From positions 1 through 26,862 of the forward strand of contig PLKY01000325.1 of NCBI GenBank assembly GCA_003140785.1: 26,862 nt of DNA, given 5' to 3'. The first letter of the stretch is position 1. Every line of letters starts with the position of its first letter. Shown here in pieces: positions 1 through 7,962 of this stretch. The notes beneath the pieces were generated by a model. The model had not been told where the DNA came from. It ran no database searches and worked only from the letters and a program-made list of their open reading frames with translations. A program made the translations under genes and the position numbers. Origin of the DNA: Acidobacteriaceae bacterium (lineage in GTDB: Bacteria; Acidobacteriota; Terriglobia; Terriglobales; Acidobacteriaceae).

Positions 1-76
1 CATCCAAACTGCGGAAGTTGGGTTAGCCCCGGAGGAACGCCCTCCGTCGGCAATAGACTTGCCCGCAGAATTCGAG

Positions 77-388
77 TTACTTCAAGTCCGGAGGCAGAGG
101 AACTCCGATCTCGGCCGCGACCACCCGCGCCTCGGCAAGCCTCCGTTCGGCATCCAGCACATCTTCAATCAACTGGCCGAAAACTAACTCATCCAGCCAT
201 GGTCGCGAAACAAGCTCAAACGACGACCGTTTATCTGTGACCAGAATCCGCGTCAACTCTTCCAGTTGAAAGGCTGCCTGGTTCAGTTGTCCTTTTGTCG
301 CCTCCAGGTGCGATTTCAGTTCTTCACATCGAAGCAGAACGGCGGCAGTGGATTCGGGGGTAACATGGCCCGTCAATAAGTTCTCCAT
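77..388 (-). CDS. Small predicted coiled-coil protein, function unknown
   Basis: A 103-residue ORF with an ATG start. I do not recognise the family. From about residue 14 to 50 the chain is charged and heptad-like (E, K, Q and L rich), and a second helical stretch at about 72-93 is rich in D, E, R and A, so the protein is probably a helical hairpin or short coiled coil. It ends with a Pro-Pro motif (PLPPDLK). There is no signal peptide, membrane segment or cysteine. It lies downstream of frr on the same strand but about 250 bases away, so co-transcription is uncertain. No strong Shine-Dalgarno sequence precedes the ATG. Codon use and length fit a real gene; the function is open. Confidence 0.6.
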   Translation of the reverse strand: MENLLTGHVTPESTAAVLLRCEELKSHLEATKGQLNQAAFQLEELTRILVTDKRSSFELVSRPWLDELVFGQLIEDVLDAERRLAEARVVAAEIGVPLPPDLK

Positions 389-511
389 GGAAAGGGGTTC
401 TCGAGCAGGCGTCCATTCCCCGGTGAGATGCCTGCACCATGCCGCAGGCTGGCCGAGAAAGCCATCATTCTTCCGTAAAGACCGACGCGCGTTTCACAGG
501 ATGAATCCGCG

Positions 512-583
512 CTATGACGACGCCAATAGCGTCTCAAACACGCACCAATCGGCCTGAACGCGAACAGAAAATAGTGGTTCCAT
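512..583 (-). CDS. Possible 23-residue ORF behind a GA-repeat leader
   Basis: Between frr and the small coiled-coil gene, the minus strand has a run of GA dinucleotides (plus-strand TC run at about 584-596) ending one base before an ATG. The ORF starts MEPLFSVRVQADW and stops after 23 codons. The purine run could serve as a ribosome binding site, but it abuts the start codon more closely than usual. There is no hydrophobic segment or known motif. It may be chance, or the remnant of a leader for the downstream gene. Confidence 0.2.
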   Translation of the reverse strand: MEPLFSVRVQADWCVFETLLASS

Positions 584-640
584 TCTCTCTCTCTCTTCAG
601 ATTGAGCGGTTTTGTTTTCGGCAAGCGGCGCTCTAACCCC

Positions 641-1228
641 TCACACCTGCATAACTTCCGCTTCCTTCTTCCGCGAAAGCTCTTCCATCCGTCGAATCTC
701 CTCATCGGTCATCTTCTGCACTTCTTCGAGCGCACGCTTCTCCTCGTCCTCGCTGATCTTCTTCTCCTTAGCCAGCTTCTTCAGCGCATCGTTGCCGTCG
801 CGGCGCACATTCCGCACCGCCGTCCGATGATCCTCGAGCACCTTGTTCAGGTGCTTCACCACGTCGCGCCGCCGCTCCTCGGTCATGGGAGGAACAGGAA
901 CCCGGACAACCTTGCCATCCGAGATGGGATTGAACCCCAGACCGGAAGTCTGAATCGCCTTCTCGATCTCTTTCAGCGCCGTCGGATCCCACGGCGAAAT
1001 CAAAATCATCTGCGGTTCGGGCGCAGACACCTGGGCCATCTGGCTGATCGGCGTCGGCGTGCCATAGTAGTCCACCTTCACCTGGTCGAGCATGTGCACG
1101 CTCGCTCGCCCCGTACGCGTAGCCGCCAGGTTCCCCTGGAACCCACTCACCGCTTGGTCCATGCGCCGCTTCAAGTCAGCTGCCAGATCCTTGAGCGCCG
1201 GATTGCTGCCCATATTTGACCCTGCCAT
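641..1228 (-). CDS. frr: Ribosome recycling factor
   Basis: Ribosome recycling factor splits post-termination ribosomes together with EF-G in the cytoplasm. The 195-residue product matches the family from end to end: an N-terminal helix, the conserved ATRTGRASVHMLD block at about 35-47, the VDYYGTPTPISQMA segment, the ISPWDP turn, the VRVPVPPMTEERR stretch, and the long charged C-terminal helices ending near MEELSRKKEAEVMQV. The first 8-10 residues (MAGSNMGSNP) exceed the usual length of about 185. The ATG has a good Shine-Dalgarno sequence (GAGGAG) about 5 bases upstream, and a plausible -10 (TATAGT, plus positions 1253-1258) lies a little further up. pyrH, the usual upstream neighbour, is not here; the upstream gene is a divergent small ORF. 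Confidence 0.97.
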   Translation of the reverse strand: MAGSNMGSNPALKDLAADLKRRMDQAVSGFQGNLAATRTGRASVHMLDQVKVDYYGTPTPISQMAQVSAPEPQMILISPWDPTALKEIEKAIQTSGLGFNPISDGKVVRVPVPPMTEERRRDVVKHLNKVLEDHRTAVRNVRRDGNDALKKLAKEKKISEDEEKRALEEVQKMTDEEIRRMEELSRKKEAEVMQV

Positions 1229-1422
1229 CGTTCTCCTCGTTCAATCCAAAACACTATACTACGGCGTTTTCCCAGCTTAAGCAGCGTTTCCAGCCCCCGG
1301 CAAGCTGCCGTTTTGCTCGCCCAAACGTCCCTTCAGTATCTGCGATCCGTCTCCGCACGCAAGGTCTCCAGCGGCACGCGCACACACATGGGTTGAGGAG
1401 GCGAGCAGCGGAAAGGCACGCC

Positions 1423-1527
1423 ATGCGTTGGAATAAATGGTCGTGGTTGGCCGTCACCGGCGGCCTCGTGGTAGCCGTCCTGGCCTGGATCCGGTTCGCG
1501 CCCGAAATTCGCGCGCTGCGCCACTAG
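1423..1527 (+). CDS. 34-residue single-pass membrane peptide
   Basis: A short ORF starting MRWNKWSWLAVTGG. A positively charged, Trp-rich N-terminus leads into one hydrophobic helix (about residues 8-23), followed by a basic tail (IRALRH). The purine-rich GGAAAGG stands about 5 bases before the ATG. The layout (short basic head, one transmembrane helix, polar RxxR tail) resembles the DUF6893-like mini-proteins seen in many bacteria, but I recognise only the architecture, not the family with certainty. It sits alone between divergent frr and convergent lipA. A longer in-frame reading from 1216 overlaps the frr start and is unlikely. Confidence 0.5.
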   Translation: MRWNKWSWLAVTGGLVVAVLAWIRFAPEIRALRH

Positions 1528-1551
1528 CTTTTTGCAGACGAAACCAGCACC

Positions 1552-2457
1552 CTACGCCATCGTCGTTGCCATCGCCGCAGCCTGCTCATGCGCGTGATAA
1601 CTCGACCGCACCAGCGGCCCCGACTCCACATGCCGGAATCCCATCTTGAGCGCTTCTGTCTTCAGCTCCGCAAACTCCCGCGGCGTATACAGCCGCGCCA
1701 TCGGCAGATGGTCGCGCGAAGGCCGCAAATACTGCCCGATCGTCAGAATGTCGCATCCGACACCCGCAAGATCGCGAAACACGTCGAGCAATTCGTGCGT
1801 CTCTTCGCCCAGCCCCACCATCACACCGGACTTCGTAACGCCATCGGGCTTTAACTTTTTGGAATAGTTCAACAACTCTAATGACCGCTCATACCGAGCT
1901 CCCGACCGCACCACGCGATACAGCCGGGGCACCGTCTCTGTGTTGTGGTTCAGCACCTCGGGCCGCGCCTCCACCACAATCCGGATCGCCTCTTCGTTGC
2001 CTTGAAAATCCGGAATCAGCACTTCCACCCGGCATCCGGGCGCCTGCCGCCGAATCTCCTCAATCACCATTGCGAACACACGCGCACCGCCCACCAGATC
2101 ATCGTCGCGATTCACGCTGGTAATCACCGCATGTTGCAGTCCAAGCGCAGCTATAGCCTCGGCCACGCGCCGCGGCTCGTCAAAATCGATCGCCTCCGGC
2201 CGCCCCTTCGGCACCGCACAAAATCCGCAACGGCGCGTGCAAAGATTCCCGAGCATCATGAACGTCGCCGTCTTGTGATGCCAGCACTCGCCAATGTTGG
2301 GGCACTGCGCGCTCTCGCACACCGTGTGCAGCCCCAGCGACCGCGCCAGCCGTTTCAACTCGTGATAGTTCTCGCCCATCGGCGCGCGCGCCTTCAACCA
2401 CTCCGGCTTCGGTGCCGGAGCTTTGCGCGCGGACTCAATCTGCACCAGTTCCATCAC
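1552..2457 (-). CDS. lipA: Lipoyl synthase (radical SAM)
   Basis: LipA inserts two sulfur atoms into protein-bound octanoyl chains to make the lipoyl cofactor of pyruvate and 2-oxoglutarate dehydrogenases. The 301-residue product carries both iron-sulfur sites: the auxiliary cluster cysteines at 47, 52 and 58 (CESAQCPNIGEC) and the radical SAM CxxxCxxC at 73, 77 and 80 (CTRRCGFC). The family's C-terminal serine in VRSSYHA is present at about 285-286. Other hallmarks are VITSVNRDDL-like and LNHNTETVPRLY. The first codon is GTG with an ATG next to it; the ATG may be the true start, because a -10-like TACAAT (plus 2463-2468) lies only 8 bases upstream and no Shine-Dalgarno sequence is evident. 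No lipB is adjacent. Confidence 0.97.
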   Translation of the reverse strand: MMELVQIESARKAPAPKPEWLKARAPMGENYHELKRLARSLGLHTVCESAQCPNIGECWHHKTATFMMLGNLCTRRCGFCAVPKGRPEAIDFDEPRRVAEAIAALGLQHAVITSVNRDDDLVGGARVFAMVIEEIRRQAPGCRVEVLIPDFQGNEEAIRIVVEARPEVLNHNTETVPRLYRVVRSGARYERSLELLNYSKKLKPDGVTKSGVMVGLGEETHELLDVFRDLAGVGCDILTIGQYLRPSRDHLPMARLYTPREFAELKTEALKMGFRHVESGPLVRSSYHAHEQAAAMATTMA

Positions 2458-2556
2458 GCTCTATTGTAGCGGTCAACCGCGCAACAGCCGCTGGTACACT
2501 GCTCAGCACAGATGACATCGCTTATTCGTGAGTAGCAGGCTGGAGGTTTCAAATTG

Positions 2557-3618
2557 CTATGGCAGAAGGCCCAGAGATGCTGAGAAGAGCGGGGTGATGG
2601 ATCGATCCTCAATGTCAAAGTGATGCCCTCGACGCATATCGCGGTGCCATAGGCCCGAATAATGAGGACAAATGACTACCCGATAGGTCACTGCATTAAA
2701 CAGACTAACTTGCGCAAGGAGCCCAGTCCCACCTGCATTCCAGTCAAATGTAATTAGGTGTCCGTTTGTCTGGCGACTATTTCGAGTGTCAGTCGTTAGT
2801 ATCGGACGGCTTGAATGCTGCACTGCTAATCCAGACGACGGAGTGGTTCCGTAGCGAATGAAGTTTCGCACTTCGTCAAAATCTGATTGAAGAGCGAATC
2901 GGGCACCGTGCTGATGCGCGACATAGTTGAATGCAATTTTCGCAATGGCTCGGAATATAGTCGCGTCGAGTTGAGACGCGATCTCCATCTGAACTTGGCC
3001 GTCTTGTGCTACAGGCGCTTGAAGCATTCCTCGTTGAATAAAATTGATGCCCAGTGTTTCTAACTTCTCCATGAGTCTTTTCATATCGGCCTGCGTCGGA
3101 CCAAGCACTCGGATTTCGACCGTTCCAGGCTTCGCCGAAACGTAGGGTCGTAAGTTGTCGTCCTTATCAAGGCCCGCTTCCGGGATGAAGACCCACGTCA
3201 CCGAGTCTGTCCATCGAAAAGCCACCTGCGAAATTGGTACAGGCTCAATCCCCTGTCCTGTCATATCCGGTTCAAGGGTAACTACCGCTCCGAACCATGG
3301 GCCGGATTGTCCTACTTTTAGCTGAATTCTCTTGTACCTCAAGTCCTTTGTGCCGACTGGTGGCTTAATACCATATCGAAGACGAAAGAGTGCCTCCAGG
3401 CTATCGCGGGACAATGCAAGATCGAGCGTTTCCCCGAAATGCGAATTACAGGACTTGCAAACTGTGTTGTACAGAATGAACGATTCGGGCTCGAAGTTCC
3501 CGAAAGCTCGTGGAATAACGTGCTCGCGGTCGAACGGTCCGTGGCTCAGGTGACAATAGATCCACTCCGAAAAGGCTTCCCGATTTTCATCTGCCGGGTT
3601 GCAAGTTGTTTCCGTGAT
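2557..3618 (-). CDS. HNH-type endonuclease-like protein without a canonical start codon
   Basis: The reading frame is open from about 3624 down to 2557. The N-terminal part carries a clear HNH signature: FDREHVIPRAFG (Glu-His at about 32-33 when counted from 3618) followed by VCKSCN (Cys54, Cys57, Asn58) and FGETLDLALSRDS. This looks like the HNH_5-type endonucleases. The remaining 270 residues are unrecognised and contain no membrane segment. The only standard start inside the frame is TTG at 3414, which would delete the whole HNH motif. A perfect AAGGAG (3633-3628) sits 9 bases before an ATC codon at 3618, giving (M)TETTCNPADENR, so ATC is the best start candidate. The first zinc-site pair, normally CxxC, reads WIYC. 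It follows the S9 peptidase gene by 44 bases. GC is lower than in the neighbours, consistent with acquisition. Target and role are unknown. Confidence 0.7.
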   Translation of the reverse strand: MTETTCNPADENREAFSEWIYCHLSHGPFDREHVIPRAFGNFEPESFILYNTVCKSCNSHFGETLDLALSRDSLEALFRLRYGIKPPVGTKDLRYKRIQLKVGQSGPWFGAVVTLEPDMTGQGIEPVPISQVAFRWTDSVTWVFIPEAGLDKDDNLRPYVSAKPGTVEIRVLGPTQADMKRLMEKLETLGINFIQRGMLQAPVAQDGQVQMEIASQLDATIFRAIAKIAFNYVAHQHGARFALQSDFDEVRNFIRYGTTPSSGLAVQHSSRPILTTDTRNSRQTNGHLITFDWNAGGTGLLAQVSLFNAVTYRVVICPHYSGLWHRDMRRGHHFDIEDRSITPLFSASLGLLP

Positions 3619-3627
3619 ATCCGGTCA

Positions 3628-3633
3628 CTCCTT
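3628..3633 (-). promoter_or_regulatory. Shine-Dalgarno AAGGAG for the HNH gene
   Basis: A consensus AAGGAG on the minus strand, followed after 9 bases by an in-frame ATC and not by ATG, GTG or TTG. Its position supports translation of the full HNH-containing frame and argues against the distant TTG at 3414. Confidence 0.5.
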
Positions 3634-3662
3634 ACGCCTACGATCCTGATCGGCGTATATCG

Positions 3663-5729
3663 TTACTCCGCTTGCTTCCTGATGTCCGTCGCAGCCCCTG
3701 CCGGTGCAGGCTTCAGATACTTATCCCACCAAGCCAGCCACCGTTCATAGCGGTCCCGAATATAACTCGGCCGAGTGAATCCATGAAACTGTCCCGGATA
3801 CACGACTAACTCCGTCGGCCGCCCCAACGACTTCAGCGCCTGGTACATCTGTTCGCCGCCGAGCAGCGGCACATTCATGTCCGACGTTCCGCCCATAAAC
3901 AACATCGGTGTGTGCACGCGCTTGTCTACTTCGAGAAATGGATAACTCATCTTGATATAAAGCTGCAGATTCTTCCACGGCGGCCCAAGCTCATTGTCAT
4001 ACTGCAGAATGTATTGGTCGGCCCCATAGAACGACATCGGCGCACCCACGCCCGCCCCACTAATCGCCGTCTTGAATCGATCTGTGCTGGCGACCGTGTA
4101 ATCGGTTAAGATGCCGCCATAACTCCACCCCGTCACAGCCAGGCGACTGGGATCGGCCACTCCCAGCGCGACCGCCTTGTCCACGCCAGCCAGCAAATCC
4201 TCCACTTCAAAATGGCCCCAGTCCGCCGCAATCGCCTTCGAGTAGTCCTGCCCACGTCCCGAGCTTCCCCGATAGTTCACGTTAAGCTCCGCATATCCCT
4301 TCGTCGCCACCCATTGCCGCAAGAAGTCGAAGCTATGCTCATCCTGTCCGTTCGGCCCTCCGTGAATAAGCAGAATCATCGGCACCGGCGAGCCCTCTTT
4401 GAATCCTGCTGGCTTCGTCAGCAACCCATGCACGTCAGTGCCGTCCTTGCTCTTGAACTCAATTCCTTCGGTCGGCACAAGATTCAACTCAGCCATCAAC
4501 GCATCGTTGTGTTTGGTCAGCTTGCGCAGCCCACCATTTTCGAGCGCATAGATCTCCGCAGGATCGGAATCATTTGTGAAAAGCACCGCTGTGTGGCCCG
4601 CCGCCGCATCCCAGGTCGCTACCGATCCCTGCTGCGTCTCAAGCGGCCTGTCTCCGTCTCCGGATAACTCGACTTCCGCTGGATATTGGTTACGATCGTC
4701 GTTGACGAGATAACTAAGCTTCCCATCTGGCGAATAATTCGGCGAGCGCACGGCACGATCCAACTTAGCCGACGGATAACTCACCTTGCCGTCCAATGCA
4801 ACGACCGCCGCCCGCGACTGCGAATACTCCAATAACTCCAGCTTCGCGCCCTGCGTGTACGCAATCGATTTAGAATCCGGTGACCATGCCAATTGCCCGC
4901 CGTCAGGTCCCTCCCACGTCGTCAGCTTCCGCGGAGTCGCTCCAGCCTTCGCCTCCACCACAAATACATCTGTATTATTCGTGCGATCCGGGTCCGCCTC
5001 CTGGTTGCTCACAAATGCAATCCACTTTCCGTCCGGCGACCACTCCGCATCGTTTTCATTCACATTCTTGCTGCTGGTCAGCTTCTCCGCCTTCTTCGTC
5101 GCAATGTCGTAGAGGTAAAGAGCATTCCACGCATCGTCGCGAAGATAACCTTGGATGTCCTGCTTGAAGTGGTAGCGGTCAATCACAACGGGCTTCGGCG
5201 GCTCGGGCGGCTTCCCTTCTTCGGCATCTGGCTCGTTCTTCGGCCGAAGCGTCAGAAGCAGCTTCTTGGAATCCGGCGACCAGCTATACCCACCAATCTC
5301 CTGGTCCGTGATTGCCGTGAACTGCTCAGCCTCTCCGCCACGCCGATCCATCACCCACACCTGGTCGCCCTTCGCCGCACCGGGCCGCGACGATATGAAG
5401 CTGATATAGCGCCCATCGGGACTGAACTTCGGCGACGACACACCGTCCTTCCCGTAGGTAAGCTGCAAATCGACAGAGCCATCCCACTTCACCATCCACA
5501 GATGCGTCTGGCTCTTGTCTTCTTTCGTATCCACCTGGCTTACGGAGTAAACGACCCACTCGCCATCCGGCGATACCACGGGCCCGCTCACCCGCTGCAA
5601 CTTCGCCAGATCGTCAAGCGTAATATCGCGTTTCTTCGGCGCATCGGCCGCACGCACCGGGGCGAGAGACAAAAGCAGGACTCCAAGGGACAAAAAGCCT
5701 CTGGAAAAGCCAGAAAATCGACGCAGCAT
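3663..5729 (-). CDS. Secreted S9 family prolyl-oligopeptidase-like peptidase
   Basis: A 688-residue serine peptidase of the acylaminoacyl-peptidase/dipeptidyl-peptidase type. It starts with a signal peptide (MLRRFSGFSRGFLSLGVLLL, cleavage near VRAADA), so it acts in the periplasm or outside. Residues about 45-400 form a TolB/PD40-like beta-propeller with repeated SPDGKW and SPDSK motifs (SPDGEWVVYS, SPDGRYISF, SPDGKWIAFVS, SPDSKSIAYT). The C-terminal alpha/beta-hydrolase domain holds LLIHGGPNGQ, the nucleophile in GWSYGG (Ser536), Asp617 in GGTSDMNVP and His649 in GQFHGF. All three catalytic residues are in place. Likely role: digestion of short peptides. It is followed closely by the HNH gene; an unrelated membrane-protein gene lies upstream. 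Confidence 0.95.
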   Translation of the reverse strand: MLRRFSGFSRGFLSLGVLLLSLAPVRAADAPKKRDITLDDLAKLQRVSGPVVSPDGEWVVYSVSQVDTKEDKSQTHLWMVKWDGSVDLQLTYGKDGVSSPKFSPDGRYISFISSRPGAAKGDQVWVMDRRGGEAEQFTAITDQEIGGYSWSPDSKKLLLTLRPKNEPDAEEGKPPEPPKPVVIDRYHFKQDIQGYLRDDAWNALYLYDIATKKAEKLTSSKNVNENDAEWSPDGKWIAFVSNQEADPDRTNNTDVFVVEAKAGATPRKLTTWEGPDGGQLAWSPDSKSIAYTQGAKLELLEYSQSRAAVVALDGKVSYPSAKLDRAVRSPNYSPDGKLSYLVNDDRNQYPAEVELSGDGDRPLETQQGSVATWDAAAGHTAVLFTNDSDPAEIYALENGGLRKLTKHNDALMAELNLVPTEGIEFKSKDGTDVHGLLTKPAGFKEGSPVPMILLIHGGPNGQDEHSFDFLRQWVATKGYAELNVNYRGSSGRGQDYSKAIAADWGHFEVEDLLAGVDKAVALGVADPSRLAVTGWSYGGILTDYTVASTDRFKTAISGAGVGAPMSFYGADQYILQYDNELGPPWKNLQLYIKMSYPFLEVDKRVHTPMLFMGGTSDMNVPLLGGEQMYQALKSLGRPTELVVYPGQFHGFTRPSYIRDRYERWLAWWDKYLKPAPAGAATDIRKQAE

Positions 5730-5781
5730 GCGCAGAGATTACCATAGGATCGAGCAACATTAAGCTCGCTGTGCACCCGGC

Positions 5782-6180
5782 CTAACGCAGCTTGTCCCGC
5801 ACCTCGCCCCGCACCAGGTACAAAAAGAAAACCAGGTTCAGCAATCCCTGCACCAGCGCCGGTGCAGCATGCTGCGCGCCAAAGATCCAAAGGTTGTAGC
5901 AAGCCAGCAGAAACACCGCGGCCAACGCCAGAGCCCAGGCCCACCGCAACAGCAAGACTAGTCCCGCACTCGCGGTCATAAACGCCGCGGCCAGAATCAG
6001 AAACAGCGGCGGATAATGCCGCCCTTCCACCACGCCAAGAATGATGACCCCGGCCAGCACCAAGAGATAAAGTCCGATCGCCAGCAAGCCCGGCAACGCC
6101 GCCCAATCCCGCCGCGTTGGCGTCGGAGCCGCATCCTCCGGCCCTTCGCCGCTGTTATTCGTGCGCGCTTCGTCTCTCAT
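5782..6180 (-). CDS. Four-helix inner-membrane protein, function unknown
   Basis: A 132-residue protein with a polar N-terminal tail of about 28 residues (MRDEARTNNSGEGPEDAAP) and four hydrophobic helices at roughly 30-50, 57-77, 79-97 and 105-122, ending in a basic tail (RGEVRDKLR). I know no function for it. Its ATG overlaps the stop codon of the cytochrome c gene upstream (ATGA), so the two are translationally coupled and probably work together, perhaps as a membrane anchor or partner of the cytochrome. That role is inferred from the overlap only. Confidence 0.75.
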   Translation of the reverse strand: MRDEARTNNSGEGPEDAAPTPTRRDWAALPGLLAIGLYLLVLAGVIILGVVEGRHYPPLFLILAAAFMTASAGLVLLLRWAWALALAAVFLLACYNLWIFGAQHAAPALVQGLLNLVFFLYLVRGEVRDKLR

Positions 6181-6542
6181 AGCGAATGCAGATACGCCAG
6201 CAGATCCTGCATCTCCGCATCGTCCAGTCGCGTCGCGGGCATCTCGCCCCGCCCGCGCGCAATCACGGCCGTCAGCCGCTCATCCGTCGGCGGCGCACCC
6301 GAGGGCATCGCCTTCACCTTCGTGATCGCCTGCAATCCAGGTCCGTGCAACCCCGCAGTCGTCGTCGGATAGTGGCACCGCGCGCAATTCCTCTGGTAAA
6401 CCTGCGCCCCGCGCGCTTCCTCTGGCGTCCACTCCGAAGCAGGCTTCGAAGGCGGCAATGGTTTGCACCCAACCATGCCCAGTGCCCCTGCCGCAGCGCC
6501 AAACAGCATCGTCTTCACCGCAAAAAACCTGTGCCCGCGCAT
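6177..6542 (-). CDS. Cytochrome c family lipoprotein
   Basis: A 121-residue class I cytochrome c. The N-terminus is a lipoprotein signal: basic MRGHRFFAVK, a hydrophobic core, then a lipobox with Cys26 (GMVGCKPLPP). The heme site is CARCH (Cys53, Cys56, His57), and Met101 in GEMPAT is the likely axial ligand. The C-terminal helix (DDAEMQDLLAYLHSL) is typical of this fold. The heme domain is therefore exported and tethered to a membrane by a lipid. Its stop overlaps the start of the four-helix membrane protein, giving a two-gene unit. GAGGG lies about 4 bases before the ATG. The electron donor and acceptor cannot be told from the sequence. Confidence 0.92.
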   Translation of the reverse strand: MRGHRFFAVKTMLFGAAAGALGMVGCKPLPPSKPASEWTPEEARGAQVYQRNCARCHYPTTTAGLHGPGLQAITKVKAMPSGAPPTDERLTAVIARGRGEMPATRLDDAEMQDLLAYLHSL

Positions 6543-6618
6543 GTGCCCTCATGATACTCGTTCCCCTCCCGGCCACTGCGCCCGTGTAAGATTTGGTCGA
6601 ATCGGAGAATCGCTGAAA

Positions 6619-7944
6619 ATGATCCGCAACGCACGCCTGCTTCTGGCCGCAGCCAATCTCATCGCCGTACCTGGACTCTTCACCTGCGTTGCCCAAACCC
6701 CCTCGCGCCCAACCTCCGAAATGCCCCTCGCCAAGCCCGAATCCGTCGGCTTCTCCACCGAGCGCCTCGAGAATCTCCATGCCCTCATCCAAGGCGAGAT
6801 TGACAAAAAGCAGCTCGCCGGCGCCATCACCCTCCTCGCACGACACGGCAAAATCGTCGAATACCGTACCTACGGCATGCGCGACCTCGCCACCTCCGCG
6901 CCCATGACCAAGGACACCATCTTCCGCGACTACTCCATGACAAAGCCCGTCACCGGCGTCGCCATGATGATCCTCTACGAGCAAGGCAAGTGGCTGCCCA
7001 CCGACCCCATCGCAAAATACATTCCTGAATTCGCGCACCTCAAAGTCTTCGCCGGCACCGACGCCGACGGCAAAATGATCCTCGTCGACCCAGATCACGC
7101 ACCCACCATGCGCGAGTTGATGTCCCACTCCGCCGGCTTCTCCTACGGCAACGGCACCTCCCCCGTCGATGCCATGTACAAGGACCTGAAGCCTACCCAA
7201 TCGGCGAATCTTCAGGAAATGATCGACAAGCTCACCCAAATCCCCTTGAACTACCAGCCGGGCAAAGGTTGGACTTATTCCGTCTCCATGGATATCGAGG
7301 GCTACATCGTCGAGAAGCTCTCTGGCCAGACTCTCCCCGATTTCATGCGCGACCACATCTTTGCGCCGCTCGGCATGAAAGACGCCGGCTTCTTTGTCCC
7401 TGCCGAAAAGCGCTCCCGCTTCGCCACCAATTATCGCGACAATCCGCAAGGGGAACTCGTTCCAAGCGCCACCGCAGCCGGCGCGCCCACCGACTACGCA
7501 ACCCAGCCTCCCATGCCCTCCGGCGGGGGCGGTCTCGTCTCCACCATTCGGGACTACTACCGCTTCGCGCAGATGCTCGGCAATGGCGGCCAACTCGATG
7601 GAAAGCGCATCCTCGCGCCAGCGACGGTCAAGCTGATGACCTCCAATCATCTGCCCACCGAGATCCTCACCGGCCAGTTTGGAATCGGCCAGCACATCAT
7701 GCGCCCCGGCTTCGGCTACGGATTCAACTGCGCCGTCGTCTTCGATCCGCCCGAGGCCAATCTGCCCGACGGCAAAGGCACGTTCTTTTGGGATGGCGCC
7801 GCCGGCACCTGGTTCTGGGTCGATCCCACCAACGACATTGTGTTTATCGGAATGATCCAGCGTATGACCAGCCCGGATAACCACCCCCTGCTCTACCGTA
7901 GCCACGCCACCGTTTACAGCGCCCTTGTCGATCCGTCAAAATAA
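6619..7944 (+). CDS. Secreted serine hydrolase, beta-lactamase class C / family VIII esterase fold
   Basis: A 441-residue protein starting MIRNARLLLAAANLIAVPGL, a signal peptide with cleavage near CVAQ-TP; an upstream ATG at 6463 would overlap the divergent cytochrome gene and spoil the signal. GGAGA lies 10 bases before the chosen ATG. The catalytic SxxK is Ser106-Met-Thr-Lys109 (YSMTKPVTG). The second motif, usually YxN, reads Tyr220-Ser-Val (GWTYSVSMDI), as in esterase-like members. Other family blocks are LMSHSAGFSYG, PLGMKDAGFFVP, GGGGLVSTIRDYYRFAQML and GTWFWVDP. The change in the YxN motif argues for an esterase or peptidase rather than an antibiotic-hydrolysing enzyme; substrate unknown. 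It is divergent from the cytochrome gene. Confidence 0.92.
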   Translation: MIRNARLLLAAANLIAVPGLFTCVAQTPSRPTSEMPLAKPESVGFSTERLENLHALIQGEIDKKQLAGAITLLARHGKIVEYRTYGMRDLATSAPMTKDTIFRDYSMTKPVTGVAMMILYEQGKWLPTDPIAKYIPEFAHLKVFAGTDADGKMILVDPDHAPTMRELMSHSAGFSYGNGTSPVDAMYKDLKPTQSANLQEMIDKLTQIPLNYQPGKGWTYSVSMDIEGYIVEKLSGQTLPDFMRDHIFAPLGMKDAGFFVPAEKRSRFATNYRDNPQGELVPSATAAGAPTDYATQPPMPSGGGGLVSTIRDYYRFAQMLGNGGQLDGKRILAPATVKLMTSNHLPTEILTGQFGIGQHIMRPGFGYGFNCAVVFDPPEANLPDGKGTFFWDGAAGTWFWVDPTNDIVFIGMIQRMTSPDNHPLLYRSHATVYSALVDPSK

Positions 7945-7962
7945 GGAATGACTGCGGATCGG

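Noticed and set aside
584..596. TC/GA dinucleotide run as a phase-variation tract
   Set aside because: Only about six units, outside any established coding frame; it may just be a purine-rich leader.
4893..5747. A 284-codon plus-strand frame opposite the S9 peptidase
   Set aside because: Arg/Leu/His-rich antisense shadow of a well-supported gene, without motifs.
6280..7905. A 541-codon open frame on the minus strand opposite the serine hydrolase
   Set aside because: It is antisense to a gene with signal peptide and catalytic motifs, is Gly/Val/Glu-rich as expected from high-GC antisense frames, and shows no domain.
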